Positions 16,915-24,558 of a stretch of 64,000 nt of DNA are shown piece by piece (within the stretch, counting starts at the first letter, position 1; every line of letters starts with the position of its first letter). Source of the stretch: CBDDDW01 sp965226805 (GTDB lineage: Bacteria; Chloroflexota; Dehalococcoidia; Lucifugimonadales; JAGWBF01); NCBI GenBank assembly GCA_965226805.1, contig CBDDDW010000029.1, positions 248,001 through 312,000 on the forward strand, written 5' to 3'. Below the pieces are notes generated by a model. That model ran no database searches. It worked only from the letters and a program-made list of their open reading frames with translations, and had not been told where the DNA came from. Made by a program: the position numbers and the translations under genes.

Positions 16915-18216
16915 TTGGCAGCGAGCCGGTTGAAGCGTCCCAGGGTCTTCTATGGCTGGTGGGTGTTAGGTGCCACCTGCCTGGCGACGTTCGTCACCGT
17001 GGGCGCAGGCCCCGGGGTTGTCACCGTGCTCGTCAAACCCATGGCCGACGAGTTCGGCTCCTCCCATACGGAGCTTCTGGGGGCCCTCACTGTGTCGGGG
17101 TTGCTGGCGGCCGTCGTCTCCCCTGTCCTGGGCCGGATCGTGGACCGGTACGGCGCTCGTGTGGTCATGGCCGCCATCCTGGTGCTGTTCGGGATGAACC
17201 TGGTGCTCATGTCCCGGATGGACGAGCTGTGGCAGTTCTACCTGCTGTACGGCTTGGGAATGGGGCTGGCTACTTCGGGGATAATGGGAGTGGCTGGCCC
17301 AGCCGTGGCCGCCAATTGGTTCTTGAGGAAAAGGGGGATGGCCTTCGCTTTGTTCTCGGCCTCCATGTCCAGCACGGGATTCGTCTTTCCTCTGTTGGCC
17401 CAAGGGCTGGTGGACCTCCAGGACTGGCGCCTGGTCTGGCTTGTGATGGGGGTGGTAATGCTGGTGGTGCCCTTGCCGCTAGCGGTCCTGGTGGTCAGGC
17501 GCAGGCCAGAGGATATGGGGTTGCTGCCTGATGGGGCCGTCGCAACTCCGCCGCGGCATACGAGGCCCATAGCCGGGGGCGAGGACCCGGCTGTGGAAGC
17601 GTCGGCGGCAACAGCAGGCTGGACTCTGCGGGAGGCCCTGGGCACCAGGACCTTCTGGCTGGTCGTAGCGGGTCTTTTCCTTGTGACCTTCCCATCATTC
17701 TCCATTATCATAGTGATGCACGCCTACTACACCGACCTGGGTATTTCGGCCGGTGGGGCGGCCAAGCTGGTAGCTTTCTACGGTTTCTGTGCGATGTTCG
17801 GGTCGTTTCTCTGGGGCGGTCTGGTGCAGGCGTTCAGGGCCAGTGTCCTGCTGGTGCCATTCGCACTCAGCTACGGAACCTCCATAGTGCTGCTGGTGGT
17901 GGTGGGGGAGTCGGCACTGCCCCTGATGTACCTGGTCTTGGTGCCCCTCGGATTGACTATAGTGGGATCTGTTCAGCTAGGCAATCAGGTGTGGGCCGAG
18001 TACTATGGCCGGAAGGAGCTGGGCTCAATCCTGGGGGCGGCGGGCCTGTCGCGGGTGGTGCCTACCGCCATCGGCCCCCTGGTGGCCGCCCTGTTCCATG
18101 ACCTGCTGGGTGATTATGGCCCGGCCTTTCTGCTCTTCGGTGGCATGTGCTTTGGCGCGGCCCTCTGTTTCTATTTCGCCAAGCCGCCTCGCAAGGCCGC
18201 CAGTGGGCAGGGTTAA
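16915..18216 (+). CDS. MFS transporter, oxalate/formate antiporter-like (OFA)
   Basis: 433 residues with twelve hydrophobic segments. It begins with RVFYGWWVLG, a hallmark of the OFA/monocarboxylate branch. Loop 2-3 has GRIVDRYGARVV, the MFS motif A region. A central cytoplasmic loop at about 195-240 separates the halves. Expected role: uptake or exchange of a small organic acid in the inner membrane; the substrate is not predictable. The first possible start is TTG at 16915; no strong ribosome site is seen. A paralogue with the same architecture is at 36895-38205. Both MFS genes sit close to degradation enzymes. Confidence 0.88.
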   Translation: MAASRLKRPRVFYGWWVLGATCLATFVTVGAGPGVVTVLVKPMADEFGSSHTELLGALTVSGLLAAVVSPVLGRIVDRYGARVVMAAILVLFGMNLVLMSRMDELWQFYLLYGLGMGLATSGIMGVAGPAVAANWFLRKRGMAFALFSASMSSTGFVFPLLAQGLVDLQDWRLVWLVMGVVMLVVPLPLAVLVVRRRPEDMGLLPDGAVATPPRHTRPIAGGEDPAVEASAATAGWTLREALGTRTFWLVVAGLFLVTFPSFSIIIVMHAYYTDLGISAGGAAKLVAFYGFCAMFGSFLWGGLVQAFRASVLLVPFALSYGTSIVLLVVVGESALPLMYLVLVPLGLTIVGSVQLGNQVWAEYYGRKELGSILGAAGLSRVVPTAIGPLVAALFHDLLGDYGPAFLLFGGMCFGAALCFYFAKPPRKAASGQG

Positions 18217-18230
18217 ACGCCTCATTTTTA

Positions 18231-18463
18231 ATGATGCGCAAGCGAGTGAGGCTAGGCATCCGGGCCGTGCAGCAGGGTCAGGACCTTCCCCAGCTGAAAC
18301 ATCTGTCCGGGAAGATGGTGTCCACCTACGGAGGGATACTCTGCTACGGGTGCCCGAGGCGGCTACTCCGGAGGAGGACAAGGAGCTGATGCGAAGGATG
18401 GGACTGGACCTGGCGAAGCGGTACGTCGAGAGCCCGTCCGATTTGAGCGCGCCTGCCGAGTGA
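18231..18463 (+). pseudogene. Possible frameshifted small gene
   Basis: One frame starts MMRKRVRLGIRAVQQG and remains sensible to about GKMVSTYGG; another then reads EAATPEEDKELMRRMGLDLAKRYVESP to a TGA at 18461-18463. The two together could be one 75-residue protein with a frameshift near 18330-18350. The family is unknown and the evidence weak. Confidence 0.25.
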
Positions 18464-18611
18464 GACTGAGGACTGCGGGCTGCCCTAGTGGATACTGCCG
18501 AAAAGCAGATGGCCGAAAAAATGGGGAAAATAACTAATCTGTTGCTATAGGCCTGCACGGGATGGTGGGCCGACGACGTCTCCTTCTCTCGTCGTCGGGT
18601 CAATCCTTCAA

Positions 18612-18807
18612 GAGCCCGTCTCAGAAGTCCCTTCTCCCCTGGCGGGAGAAGGTCAGGATGAGGGGGTGCCGACGAGGGTCGGCAGCTCGCTATCTAGAAA
18701 TGACGGTTGCGGGCCTATAAGAGGATCACCCTCACCTTAATCCTCTCCCTATGATGGGAGAGGATTAAGGTGAGGGTGATCCTCTCATAGTAGTTATTAG
18801 ACACTGC
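18612..18807. repeat. MITE-like element, copy A, with a perfect 30-bp hairpin
   Basis: About 195 bp, repeated at 50262-50453. The shared part includes CTTCTCCCCTGGCGGGAGAAGG and GGTGCCGACGAGGGTCGGCAG. In copy A the second half forms a hairpin with perfect 30-base arms (18720-18749 and 18756-18785) and a 6-base loop; it may end transcription from both sides. It ends at the stop codon of the dehalogenase-like gene. Copy B lies about 120 bp beyond the stop of another dehalogenase-like gene. Confidence 0.85.
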
Positions 18808-20106
18808 TTAAAGAGGGTCGACCCCCTCGACCATGCCGTAACCGGCCGCTATCACGTCCGTAGGCCCTTTGACCGCCTGTTCCAAAGCGGTTCTGAACTC
18901 CTGCCAAATCTCTTCCCCTTCCTCCCCTTCCGGAACCTCACCCTTTTGTATCCTCGCCTTCAGCTCTTTGAAGAGATATTGATCGGCAGAACCTTCGGGC
19001 ACATCGAAGAAGCCTGGAGGAAACTTCGGCAGCTCCCCTGGGGCGAAGTAGCCTTTTCCATGAGGCATCTCATACCCCTCCAGGTTATGGGTGCCCTTGC
19101 CCAGCACCTGACCGGTAACGGCGTAGTGGTCCAGAACCGGTTTGAGTCCGAACCGTTGGATCGGGCAGACCTTGATACAGACCCCGCAGGCGTCGTACCT
19201 GGCTATCACGGGACGGCACCGCTTGCCGATAAGCTTGAACTTCTGTACCCCGCGCCACCAGACCTTCTCCCTCATCAACGCTCGGCCCGGGCAACGGTTC
19301 ACGCACACCTGGCAGACAGAGCAGAAGGCGTTTATGCCATAGTCTACCGGCTTGTCGTACGTCACCGGAGCGTCGGTGGTGACCAGCATCAATCGTTGTC
19401 GTGAGCCAAAATGGGGAGATAACATGTAGCCCATGGCGCCCATCTGGCCCATGCCGGCCTGCACAAACATGGGAATGAAGGCAGCGTTCGCGTTTTGGGG
19501 AGGTTGTACTTGGGCGTGATACCCGAGGGAGCGAATATACTCGCCCAACTCCAACGCCTGGGCGCCCTCTATCCTGTAAGTATCCAGCACGGCGTCCTCT
19601 GTTGCCTGGCTGGGCGCCATCTGCGTCTCTTCGTAGGGCTGCTCTAGAGCGAGGCAGATGGCGTGGGGGAAAGGCTTCGCCAGGGGTCTTTTGCTTGCGA
19701 AGGTATACCGGGAGTCGTAGGCTGTCATGCCCACCATGGAGTAGCCCAGTTCCTTAGCTTTCGCCTTGATCTCAGCAGTGACGTCCCTAGCCACCGGCGC
19801 CCCCGTGGGCTCCATATCCCCGGTCAAGCCAGCCGCCTTGAGGACCGGAGCCTCCCGCTTTATGTGCGCCGTGAAGGAGTCTTTGATATCGGACACTTCC
19901 AGCATGTACTTGATGTAGGCGAAGTGTTCCACGCTCTCGGTCTCTATCGGGTAGTGCTTTGCGTAGAAGGTCACCGTGTCTTCCTCGATAGGAGAACCGG
20001 GAACAGTCTCCAGCTCCTCAGGTATCCCGATAGTCTCGGGCTCGTCTTTAGGGTCTGGTCCTCTGAAGAAGGGTGGGACTGTGACTGTATGACCAATCTT
20101 TAACAT
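18808..20106 (-). CDS. Reductive-dehalogenase-like double [4Fe-4S] protein (paralogue 1)
   Basis: The start at 20106 is chosen because AAAGGAG lies just upstream and the protein then begins MLKIGHTVTVPP like its two paralogues here. About 432 residues. The C-terminal third has two ferredoxin-type clusters: CSVCQVCVNRCPG and CGVCIKVCP, as in RdhA and epoxyqueuosine-reductase-type enzymes. The middle (about 110-260) matches the cobamide-binding nitroreductase-like core (MGQMGAMGYMLSPHFGSRQRL). There is no Tat signal and no RdhB anchor gene, so this is a cytoplasmic enzyme, unlike respiratory dehalogenases. Role: reductive dehalogenation or another B12-dependent reduction; the substrate is unknown. 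A strong promoter is at 20147-20175. Confidence 0.8.
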   Translation of the reverse strand: MLKIGHTVTVPPFFRGPDPKDEPETIGIPEELETVPGSPIEEDTVTFYAKHYPIETESVEHFAYIKYMLEVSDIKDSFTAHIKREAPVLKAAGLTGDMEPTGAPVARDVTAEIKAKAKELGYSMVGMTAYDSRYTFASKRPLAKPFPHAICLALEQPYEETQMAPSQATEDAVLDTYRIEGAQALELGEYIRSLGYHAQVQPPQNANAAFIPMFVQAGMGQMGAMGYMLSPHFGSRQRLMLVTTDAPVTYDKPVDYGINAFCSVCQVCVNRCPGRALMREKVWWRGVQKFKLIGKRCRPVIARYDACGVCIKVCPIQRFGLKPVLDHYAVTGQVLGKGTHNLEGYEMPHGKGYFAPGELPKFPPGFFDVPEGSADQYLFKELKARIQKGEVPEGEEGEEIWQEFRTALEQAVKGPTDVIAAGYGMVEGVDPL

Positions 20107-20146
20107 GCCACTCCTTTCAATACGGAACCCACAATCATTTGTATCA

Positions 20147-20175
20147 TCTATATTCCTTTCCGAGCGTCCTGTCAA
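20147..20175 (-). promoter_or_regulatory. Sigma70-type promoter of dehalogenase-like gene 1
   Basis: Minus strand: TTGACA (20170-20175), 17-base spacer, TATAGA (20147-20152), 41 bases before the ATG at 20106. Confidence 0.65.
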
Positions 20176-20187
20176 GGATACCAGTAC

Positions 20188-20322
20188 CCATTCAGCTTGA
20201 ACCTGATATGAATGTCGTTCTGAGCGAAGCGAAGAATCTAGGGTCGCCTTGGGTAACCCCTCCCCAGATTCTTCGGTCGCCTGGCTCCCTCAGAATGACA
20301 TGCTGCCGAAATCTTGTTGACC
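20188..20322 (-). repeat. MITE-like TCATTCTGAG repeat, copy 1
   Basis: Palindromic core at 20213-20300 (TGTCGTTCTGAGCG ... CTCAGAATGACA, with an inner AGAATCT/AGATTCT pair). Similarity to 22901-23033 runs about 20 bases beyond the core on both sides, in inverted orientation, to GTCAACAAG. It lies next to the broken end of the MFS fragment. Confidence 0.75.
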
Positions 20323-20327
20323 ATGAG

Positions 20328-20531
20328 TTAGTTGACAGCGGACAGGATGCCGGCTTGAATAGGGTCTAGGCCCAGGTCGGCGTAAATCGCCGTGACCAAA
20401 ACCGGGAAGCTGTGGCCGTACATGTGCTCCAGGCCGTGAGCCCCAATGAGGGTGGTGGCCATCACCGAGTCGTTAGTGCGCCGCGACGTCTCGGTGGGAG
20501 CGGTCTCCGTGCCTTGGACAGGTTCAACCAC
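20328..20531 (-). pseudogene. N-terminal remnant of an MFS transporter
   Basis: The 67 residues include HGLEHMYGHSFPVLVTAIYADLGLDPIQAGIL, typical of the first membrane segment of an MFS carrier, and then stop at TAA a few bases from the MITE-like repeat. The remaining eleven segments are missing. Truncated and non-functional. Confidence 0.6.
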
Positions 20532-20822
20532 TTTTATGGCCCAACCTTAGCTAATCTTCCTTCCTAGACCTATCTCGGCTGTCGGTGCCGAGGGGACGTT
20601 CCGGGCAGTATACACCAACCGGGAGTCCCTTATAGCGTCGTGGCGAGACGAGTATCATGCGCTGTCCGGGTGGGGCGAGCTGGGCCTGTCGACCTGAGGC
20701 ATATACTCATAGGGTTTCCGACCGCCGACCTGGATTTGCCCCAGTCCTGCCAGACCACGCGGGCACACACCAAATGTATAAGTCTGGTAAGATGTGGCCA
20801 AACCTCTGAAGGAGTATGAAAG

Positions 20823-21332
20823 ATGCTGCGCAGGATGCTAGGGGCTGCCACTCTGAACGTCGCCGTCTATGAAGAGGTCGAAGCCGACCGGTCAGCTACC
20901 TTACCGGCTGTTCTGGTCGTGGTATTGGTGTCCCTCGCGACGGGGATCGGGAGCCTGAAGGCCGGTGGCGTTGACGGCTTGGTCGCGGGCATCGTCGGGG
21001 GTCTGCTCGCATGGGCCCTTTGGGCGTTTATCACATATGTCGTTGGAACCACCCTGTTTCGTACGCCGCAGACGGAGGCGAACTGGGGTCAGCTGCTCCG
21101 TACCCTTGGCTTTGCCCAGTCACCAGGCATTTTGCGAGTATTCGGGTTCCTCCCGGTGATCGGCTCGACTATCTTCTTTGCTACAGGTGTGTGGCAGTTA
21201 GTAACAATGGTCGTGGCCGTGAGGCAGGCCCTGGACTATCGTTCCACGTGGAGGGCTGTTGGAGTCGTGCTTGCAGGCTTTATCCCTTACGCAATCGTCC
21301 TGGCCTTTTTGAGGTACATGACCGGGGTTTAG
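20823..21332 (+). CDS. Yip1-family membrane protein
   Basis: 169 residues with four to five hydrophobic segments: ATLPAVLVVVLVSLATGIGSL, LVAGIVGGLLAWALWAFITYVVGT, VFGFLPVIGSTIFFATGVWQLVTMVVAV, and AVGVVLAGFIPYAIVLAFL. The motif FRTPQTEANWGQLLRTLGFAQSPGILRVF between segments is the bacterial Yip1 signature. Inner membrane; precise role in bacteria is not known. It starts with ATG at 20823, three bases after a weak GAAAG. A monocistronic unit. Confidence 0.8.
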   Translation: MLRRMLGAATLNVAVYEEVEADRSATLPAVLVVVLVSLATGIGSLKAGGVDGLVAGIVGGLLAWALWAFITYVVGTTLFRTPQTEANWGQLLRTLGFAQSPGILRVFGFLPVIGSTIFFATGVWQLVTMVVAVRQALDYRSTWRAVGVVLAGFIPYAIVLAFLRYMTGV

Positions 21333-21726
21333 TTCACCAATGGCGCGGACCGAACCGTTCTCTGGCCTCAGCCTGGGAACTGCCCGCCGCACACCCCAGG
21401 TGGGGTTCTTCCCACCCTCTGGGACCCCCTGCTCGATTCCCGGTCAGGTTGGCTCTCTTTGATCCGGCTGCCGGCAGCCGTAACCCCCCTTGTCCTCAGG
21501 CTCAGTGTCATGGAATTAGAAGGGCGTGACAGAGCAAAGGCCCTGCTGCCGGCGGTCCCATTGACCTCCGAGGGTCGCTCCGGCGGTTACATGGCCAGGA
21601 CTCTCCGGTCCGAAGCTGCACCCTTCCGAAAGCCGTGAAAAGCGCCAACGAGAACCCTGTCAGTAGGTGAAGCTCGAGGAACCCGGCGCTGGTGCCCATT
21701 GGGTAGCCGGGGGCATCACTCTCCTA
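21333..21726. other. Intergenic stretch without a recognisable gene
   Basis: Between two convergent genes. Short frames exist on both strands, but none shows family features, a ribosome site, or favoured codons. No strong hairpin was noticed. Confidence 0.4.
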
Positions 21727-22776
21727 CTAGGCTGGGCTCGGTATCTCGCCCATCTGGTTAATCGTCACAATCATTTCCGTCAATCTTCCAGCACTTGAGC
21801 CGTTATAAGAGAATGCGATCCTGGGCTTCGACAGAAGATCGGGTTCATCGGACTCCACACGAAACGCTCTGCACTTTCTGATTTCCCCCTTTTTGACCAG
21901 GTCTCCAAAAGCTTCGTTCAACTCTGCGATGTGATCATCGGCAAGTTCCTTCTCCAGCCGAAGTACGAGCTTGCCTCCGACCTGGCGCATGGAGTGGTAC
22001 CCAGAGTAGAAAAACTTGATCCAGTCTGCTCCTTCTTCGGGAGAGTGCACGATCTTGTAGAGCGAAAGATCGCGCTCAGAGATGAGCTTTCGGGAAAGGG
22101 CCTGCTTTCTGATGAAGTCGTCCCAGCTCTCCCAGTAGTCTTCGCCTGGGAGCTCCATCAGAATCAGTGGCATCGGCGGCGCTTTGCCGGTCTGAAGTAG
22201 CGTTAGAGTTTCGAATCCTTCATCCTGCGTGCCAAACCCGCCAGGAAACAATGCTACCGCGTGGGCTTCCATGAGGAAGAACAGCTTTCGCGTGAAGAAG
22301 TATCTGAAAGTAATCAACTTGGGATCGCCGGCAATCAACTCGTTGGGCCGTTGCTCGTGGGGAAGCAGTATGTTGACACCGAAACTCTTGTCCGCACCGG
22401 CCCCCACGATCCCAGCCTTCATGATGCCGTCGGCTGCTCCCGTTATCACCATGAACCCATCTTCGACCAGCCGCTTGGAAAAAGTGACCGCCATCTGATA
22501 ATAAGGATCATCCTCAAGGGTCCGGGCCGAACCGAATATCGATACTTTGCGTGTTCCTCGAAAGGGCTTGAAGGTTCGGGCCGCGTAGCGAAACTCGTCC
22601 ATCGCCCTGTTGATTATCTTGAGGTCGAGAGTCTCCAGCTCGTCTCTCTTGAATTTTAGCGCGTTCATAAGGATCTCTTGGTAAAGTCTGGATGTGAGTC
22701 CCCCGGTCCCTGGGGAGCAGATCTCCGTGACCTCTCTGAGCACATCTTCGGGGGTTTCTAATTTCATCTTTGGCAT
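21727..22776 (-). CDS. LOG-family protein (TIGR00730/lysine-decarboxylase-like fold)
   Basis: 349 residues. The Rossmann-like LOG domain (about 75-260) has VSIFGSART, VITGAADGIMKA and the signature FPGGFGTQDEGFE. Family members cleave nucleoside 5'-monophosphates to release a base and ribose phosphate; plant and bacterial homologues activate cytokinins. The 70-residue N-terminal helical extension and an 80-residue C-terminal tail (VLRLEKELADDHI to the end) put it in the longer bacterial subgroup rather than the ~190-residue type. Cytoplasmic. ATG start at 22776; a single-gene unit flanked by repeats. Confidence 0.85.
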   Translation of the reverse strand: MPKMKLETPEDVLREVTEICSPGTGGLTSRLYQEILMNALKFKRDELETLDLKIINRAMDEFRYAARTFKPFRGTRKVSIFGSARTLEDDPYYQMAVTFSKRLVEDGFMVITGAADGIMKAGIVGAGADKSFGVNILLPHEQRPNELIAGDPKLITFRYFFTRKLFFLMEAHAVALFPGGFGTQDEGFETLTLLQTGKAPPMPLILMELPGEDYWESWDDFIRKQALSRKLISERDLSLYKIVHSPEEGADWIKFFYSGYHSMRQVGGKLVLRLEKELADDHIAELNEAFGDLVKKGEIRKCRAFRVESDEPDLLSKPRIAFSYNGSSAGRLTEMIVTINQMGEIPSPA

Positions 22777-22900
22777 ACGATCGTCCTTGGTGAATCGAAT
22801 AGTGCCCTAGTTAGATTATGAACGTTGGTGATGACCGAGGATAGCCGCTAACCCCTCCAAGGTCGCTCCTATCCCGCTCGTTGTGGTAGCCCTAGTACTT

Positions 22901-23033
22901 AGTCAACAAGATTTCGATGGCATGTCATTCTGAGGGAGCGCAGCGACCGAAGAATCTAGGGAGGGGTTACCCACGGCCACGCCAGATTCTTCGCTTCGCT
23001 CAGAATGACATTTATATCAGACTTAAGTTGACT
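22901..23033 (+). repeat. MITE-like TCATTCTGAG repeat, copy 2
   Basis: 133 bp bounded by AGTCAAC at 22901 and GTTGACT ending at 23033 as short terminal inverted repeats. Core 22923-23010 begins TGTCATTCTGAG and ends CTCAGAATGACA. Inverted relative to copy 1, and the same size. It lies in the gap between the LOG gene and the TetR gene. Confidence 0.8.
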
Positions 23034-23329
23034 GGGTGTCTAGTGCCAGCCCTGCGGGTCGCCCGGGACCTGATGTTGCCCCTCTTGGGGCTATCAATGC
23101 CACAATCTTCACCAGCTCCACCGCAGGGTCCAGAGAACGAGCTTTCCAGGCCCGCACTTATGATAATGACCGCGAACGACGCAAGGCTAAGAGCAAATAA
23201 GAAGCCCAGCTGTTTTGTACACGTATTCAGGATTAGCCACCTGCCGCATGTATTCAAGGCCTCGTTTGGCACCCTGACCTGGATCCGGGGCCTATTCCTT
23301 CGTGGTTTGAGAGTCATTAGCTTGGCCAT
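23012..23329 (-). CDS. Possible small membrane protein (hypothetical)
   Basis: 105-residue frame starting at ATG 23329, with GGAG seven bases upstream. It has one hydrophobic segment, LGFLFALSLASFAVIIISAGL at about 40-61, which could span the membrane. The last 10 residues overlap the repeat element, and nothing else suggests a family. It may be spurious; the rest of the interval 22777-23695 (about 900 bp) shows no other gene. Confidence 0.3.
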   Translation of the reverse strand: MAKLMTLKPRRNRPRIQVRVPNEALNTCGRWLILNTCTKQLGFLFALSLASFAVIIISAGLESSFSGPCGGAGEDCGIDSPKRGNIRSRATRRAGTRHPVNLSLI

Positions 23330-23633
23330 AACATTCTCCGTAGACGAACGAGGGTTTCGTCCGGCGGCTACGGGCGCGCCTCCAAACGCCGTCGGTTTCA
23401 GTTTCGGGCTTTACCCACTTTGTCTCGTTTGATGCTCCTGGTATCGCCACAGATGCGCGGCCGGAGCGTAGAATCATGGCTTGCTGGAGGCGGGCGAGGG
23501 ATAAAGCCTAGCGCCCCCAAATTTATTCTGGAGAGCTTGAGGAAGGGGCGTGCACTGGCTATTTCGCTGCTCTAGATTCCCTGTCTACATAAACCCACTC
23601 TTCTCCTCGGGCCTGCTACCCATATGAGCTCCC

Positions 23634-23664
23634 TTGACGAATGACTGATAGTCATTCATACTAT
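23634..23664 (+). promoter_or_regulatory. Promoter of the TetR gene with an embedded operator
   Basis: TTGACG (23634-23639), 19-base spacer, TACTAT (23659-23664). The operator palindrome fills the spacer, so a bound repressor would block RNA polymerase directly. Confidence 0.55.
23642..23658. promoter_or_regulatory. TetR operator site 1
   Basis: TGACTGATAGTCATTCA, a near-palindrome in front of the regulator gene. Same pattern as the two sites downstream of the gene, supporting autoregulation. Confidence 0.7.
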
Positions 23665-23695
23665 GGAAAGCATCTGCTAATTAGGGGAGAACGCG

Positions 23696-24304
23696 GTGCC
23701 TACGGCGAAGCCTAGAAGAACCGAAAGCGAACCAGTGAGAAGAGCACAGCTACTCAAGGCAGCTCGAAAGGTGTTTCGTGCTAAAGGATACGACGGAGCG
23801 AGCGTCTCTGAGATAGTGCGTGAGGCAGGGGTGGCCCAAGGGACTTTCTATCTCTACTTCCGGTCGAAGAGGGACGCCGCCGTATCTCTGCGGGACGGGC
23901 TGATGGAGACTATGGCCCAGGCAGCGGCCACCGCTATGAAATCGCACACGTCCTTCGAGGACCGACTCCAATCGCTGATCGCAGCAGGCTTCAAGGTAGC
24001 TCGAAGGAACGCTGACCTTTTCAGGCTGGCGTTCATAGGAGCTGACGAAACACACTCAGAGATGCACAGCGAGTCTCCGGAGCACGCCTCGATCCTAAGA
24101 GGTATTACGGATCTCTTCAGGGATGCGGTCGACGCGGGAGAGATGGAGGCGATGGACCCGGAGATCGCGGCTCGGCTGGCAACCGGCCTGCTTCAGCATG
24201 CCATGATCGAGGCCTTTGTTTTTGGTGAGGGGGAAGAGTCGGACCGGCTCGAACAAGGTGTTTCCGCACTGCTTCTGAATGCGCTGAGACGAAGAACCGG
24301 TTAG
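23696..24304 (+). CDS. TetR/AcrR-family transcriptional repressor
   Basis: 202 residues. N-terminal HTH at about 10-60: LLKAARKVFRAKGYDGASVSEIVREAGVAQGTFYLYF, an almost ideal TetR signature. The C-terminal ligand domain (65-200) is variable as usual. The GTG start at 23696 follows GGGGAGA by six bases. It should bind the palindrome TGACTGANNGTCAGTCA, found before this gene and twice between it and the exporter, and thus repress itself and the efflux/copper genes downstream. The ligand is unknown; a hydrophobic drug is the usual inducer for such pairs. Confidence 0.92.
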   Translation: MPTAKPRRTESEPVRRAQLLKAARKVFRAKGYDGASVSEIVREAGVAQGTFYLYFRSKRDAAVSLRDGLMETMAQAAATAMKSHTSFEDRLQSLIAAGFKVARRNADLFRLAFIGADETHSEMHSESPEHASILRGITDLFRDAVDAGEMEAMDPEIAARLATGLLQHAMIEAFVFGEGEESDRLEQGVSALLLNALRRRTG

Positions 24305-24322
24305 GGTTTTTTTGCATCATAG

Positions 24323-24339
24323 TGACTGAGCGTCAGTCA
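24323..24339. promoter_or_regulatory. TetR operator site 2
   Basis: TGACTGAGCGTCAGTCA, an exact palindrome around the central base, 18 bases after the repressor stop. It is followed by TACT as site 1 is, and TTGCAT lies upstream, so the exporter promoter may be here. Confidence 0.75.
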
Positions 24340-24440
24340 TACTGATGGGGGATAGAGGGGTCAGTCTTTTGGCCATGGCAAAATCATCACCCGTACCGAT
24401 TACAAGAGGCGGCAAAGAGTCTACTATTTTTACTAGGTGA

Positions 24441-24457
24441 TGACTGATGGTCAGTCA
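24441..24457. promoter_or_regulatory. TetR operator site 3
   Basis: TGACTGATGGTCAGTCA, palindromic, about 100 bp before the exporter start. Two sites spaced 118 bp apart (about 11 helical turns) would permit cooperative or looped binding. Confidence 0.75.
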
Positions 24458-24558
24458 CAGAGCCAGATGAGATCACTGAGACAGGAGACGGTCAGATGAG
24501 AACATCAGGGGGAGACGAACCTAGGTTAAACAATCAAGAAAACCGAAAGGAGGCAAAC

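Noticed and set aside
21508..21699. 63-codon minus-strand frame with a hydrophobic start
   Set aside because: No ribosome site and no similarity; more probably chance.
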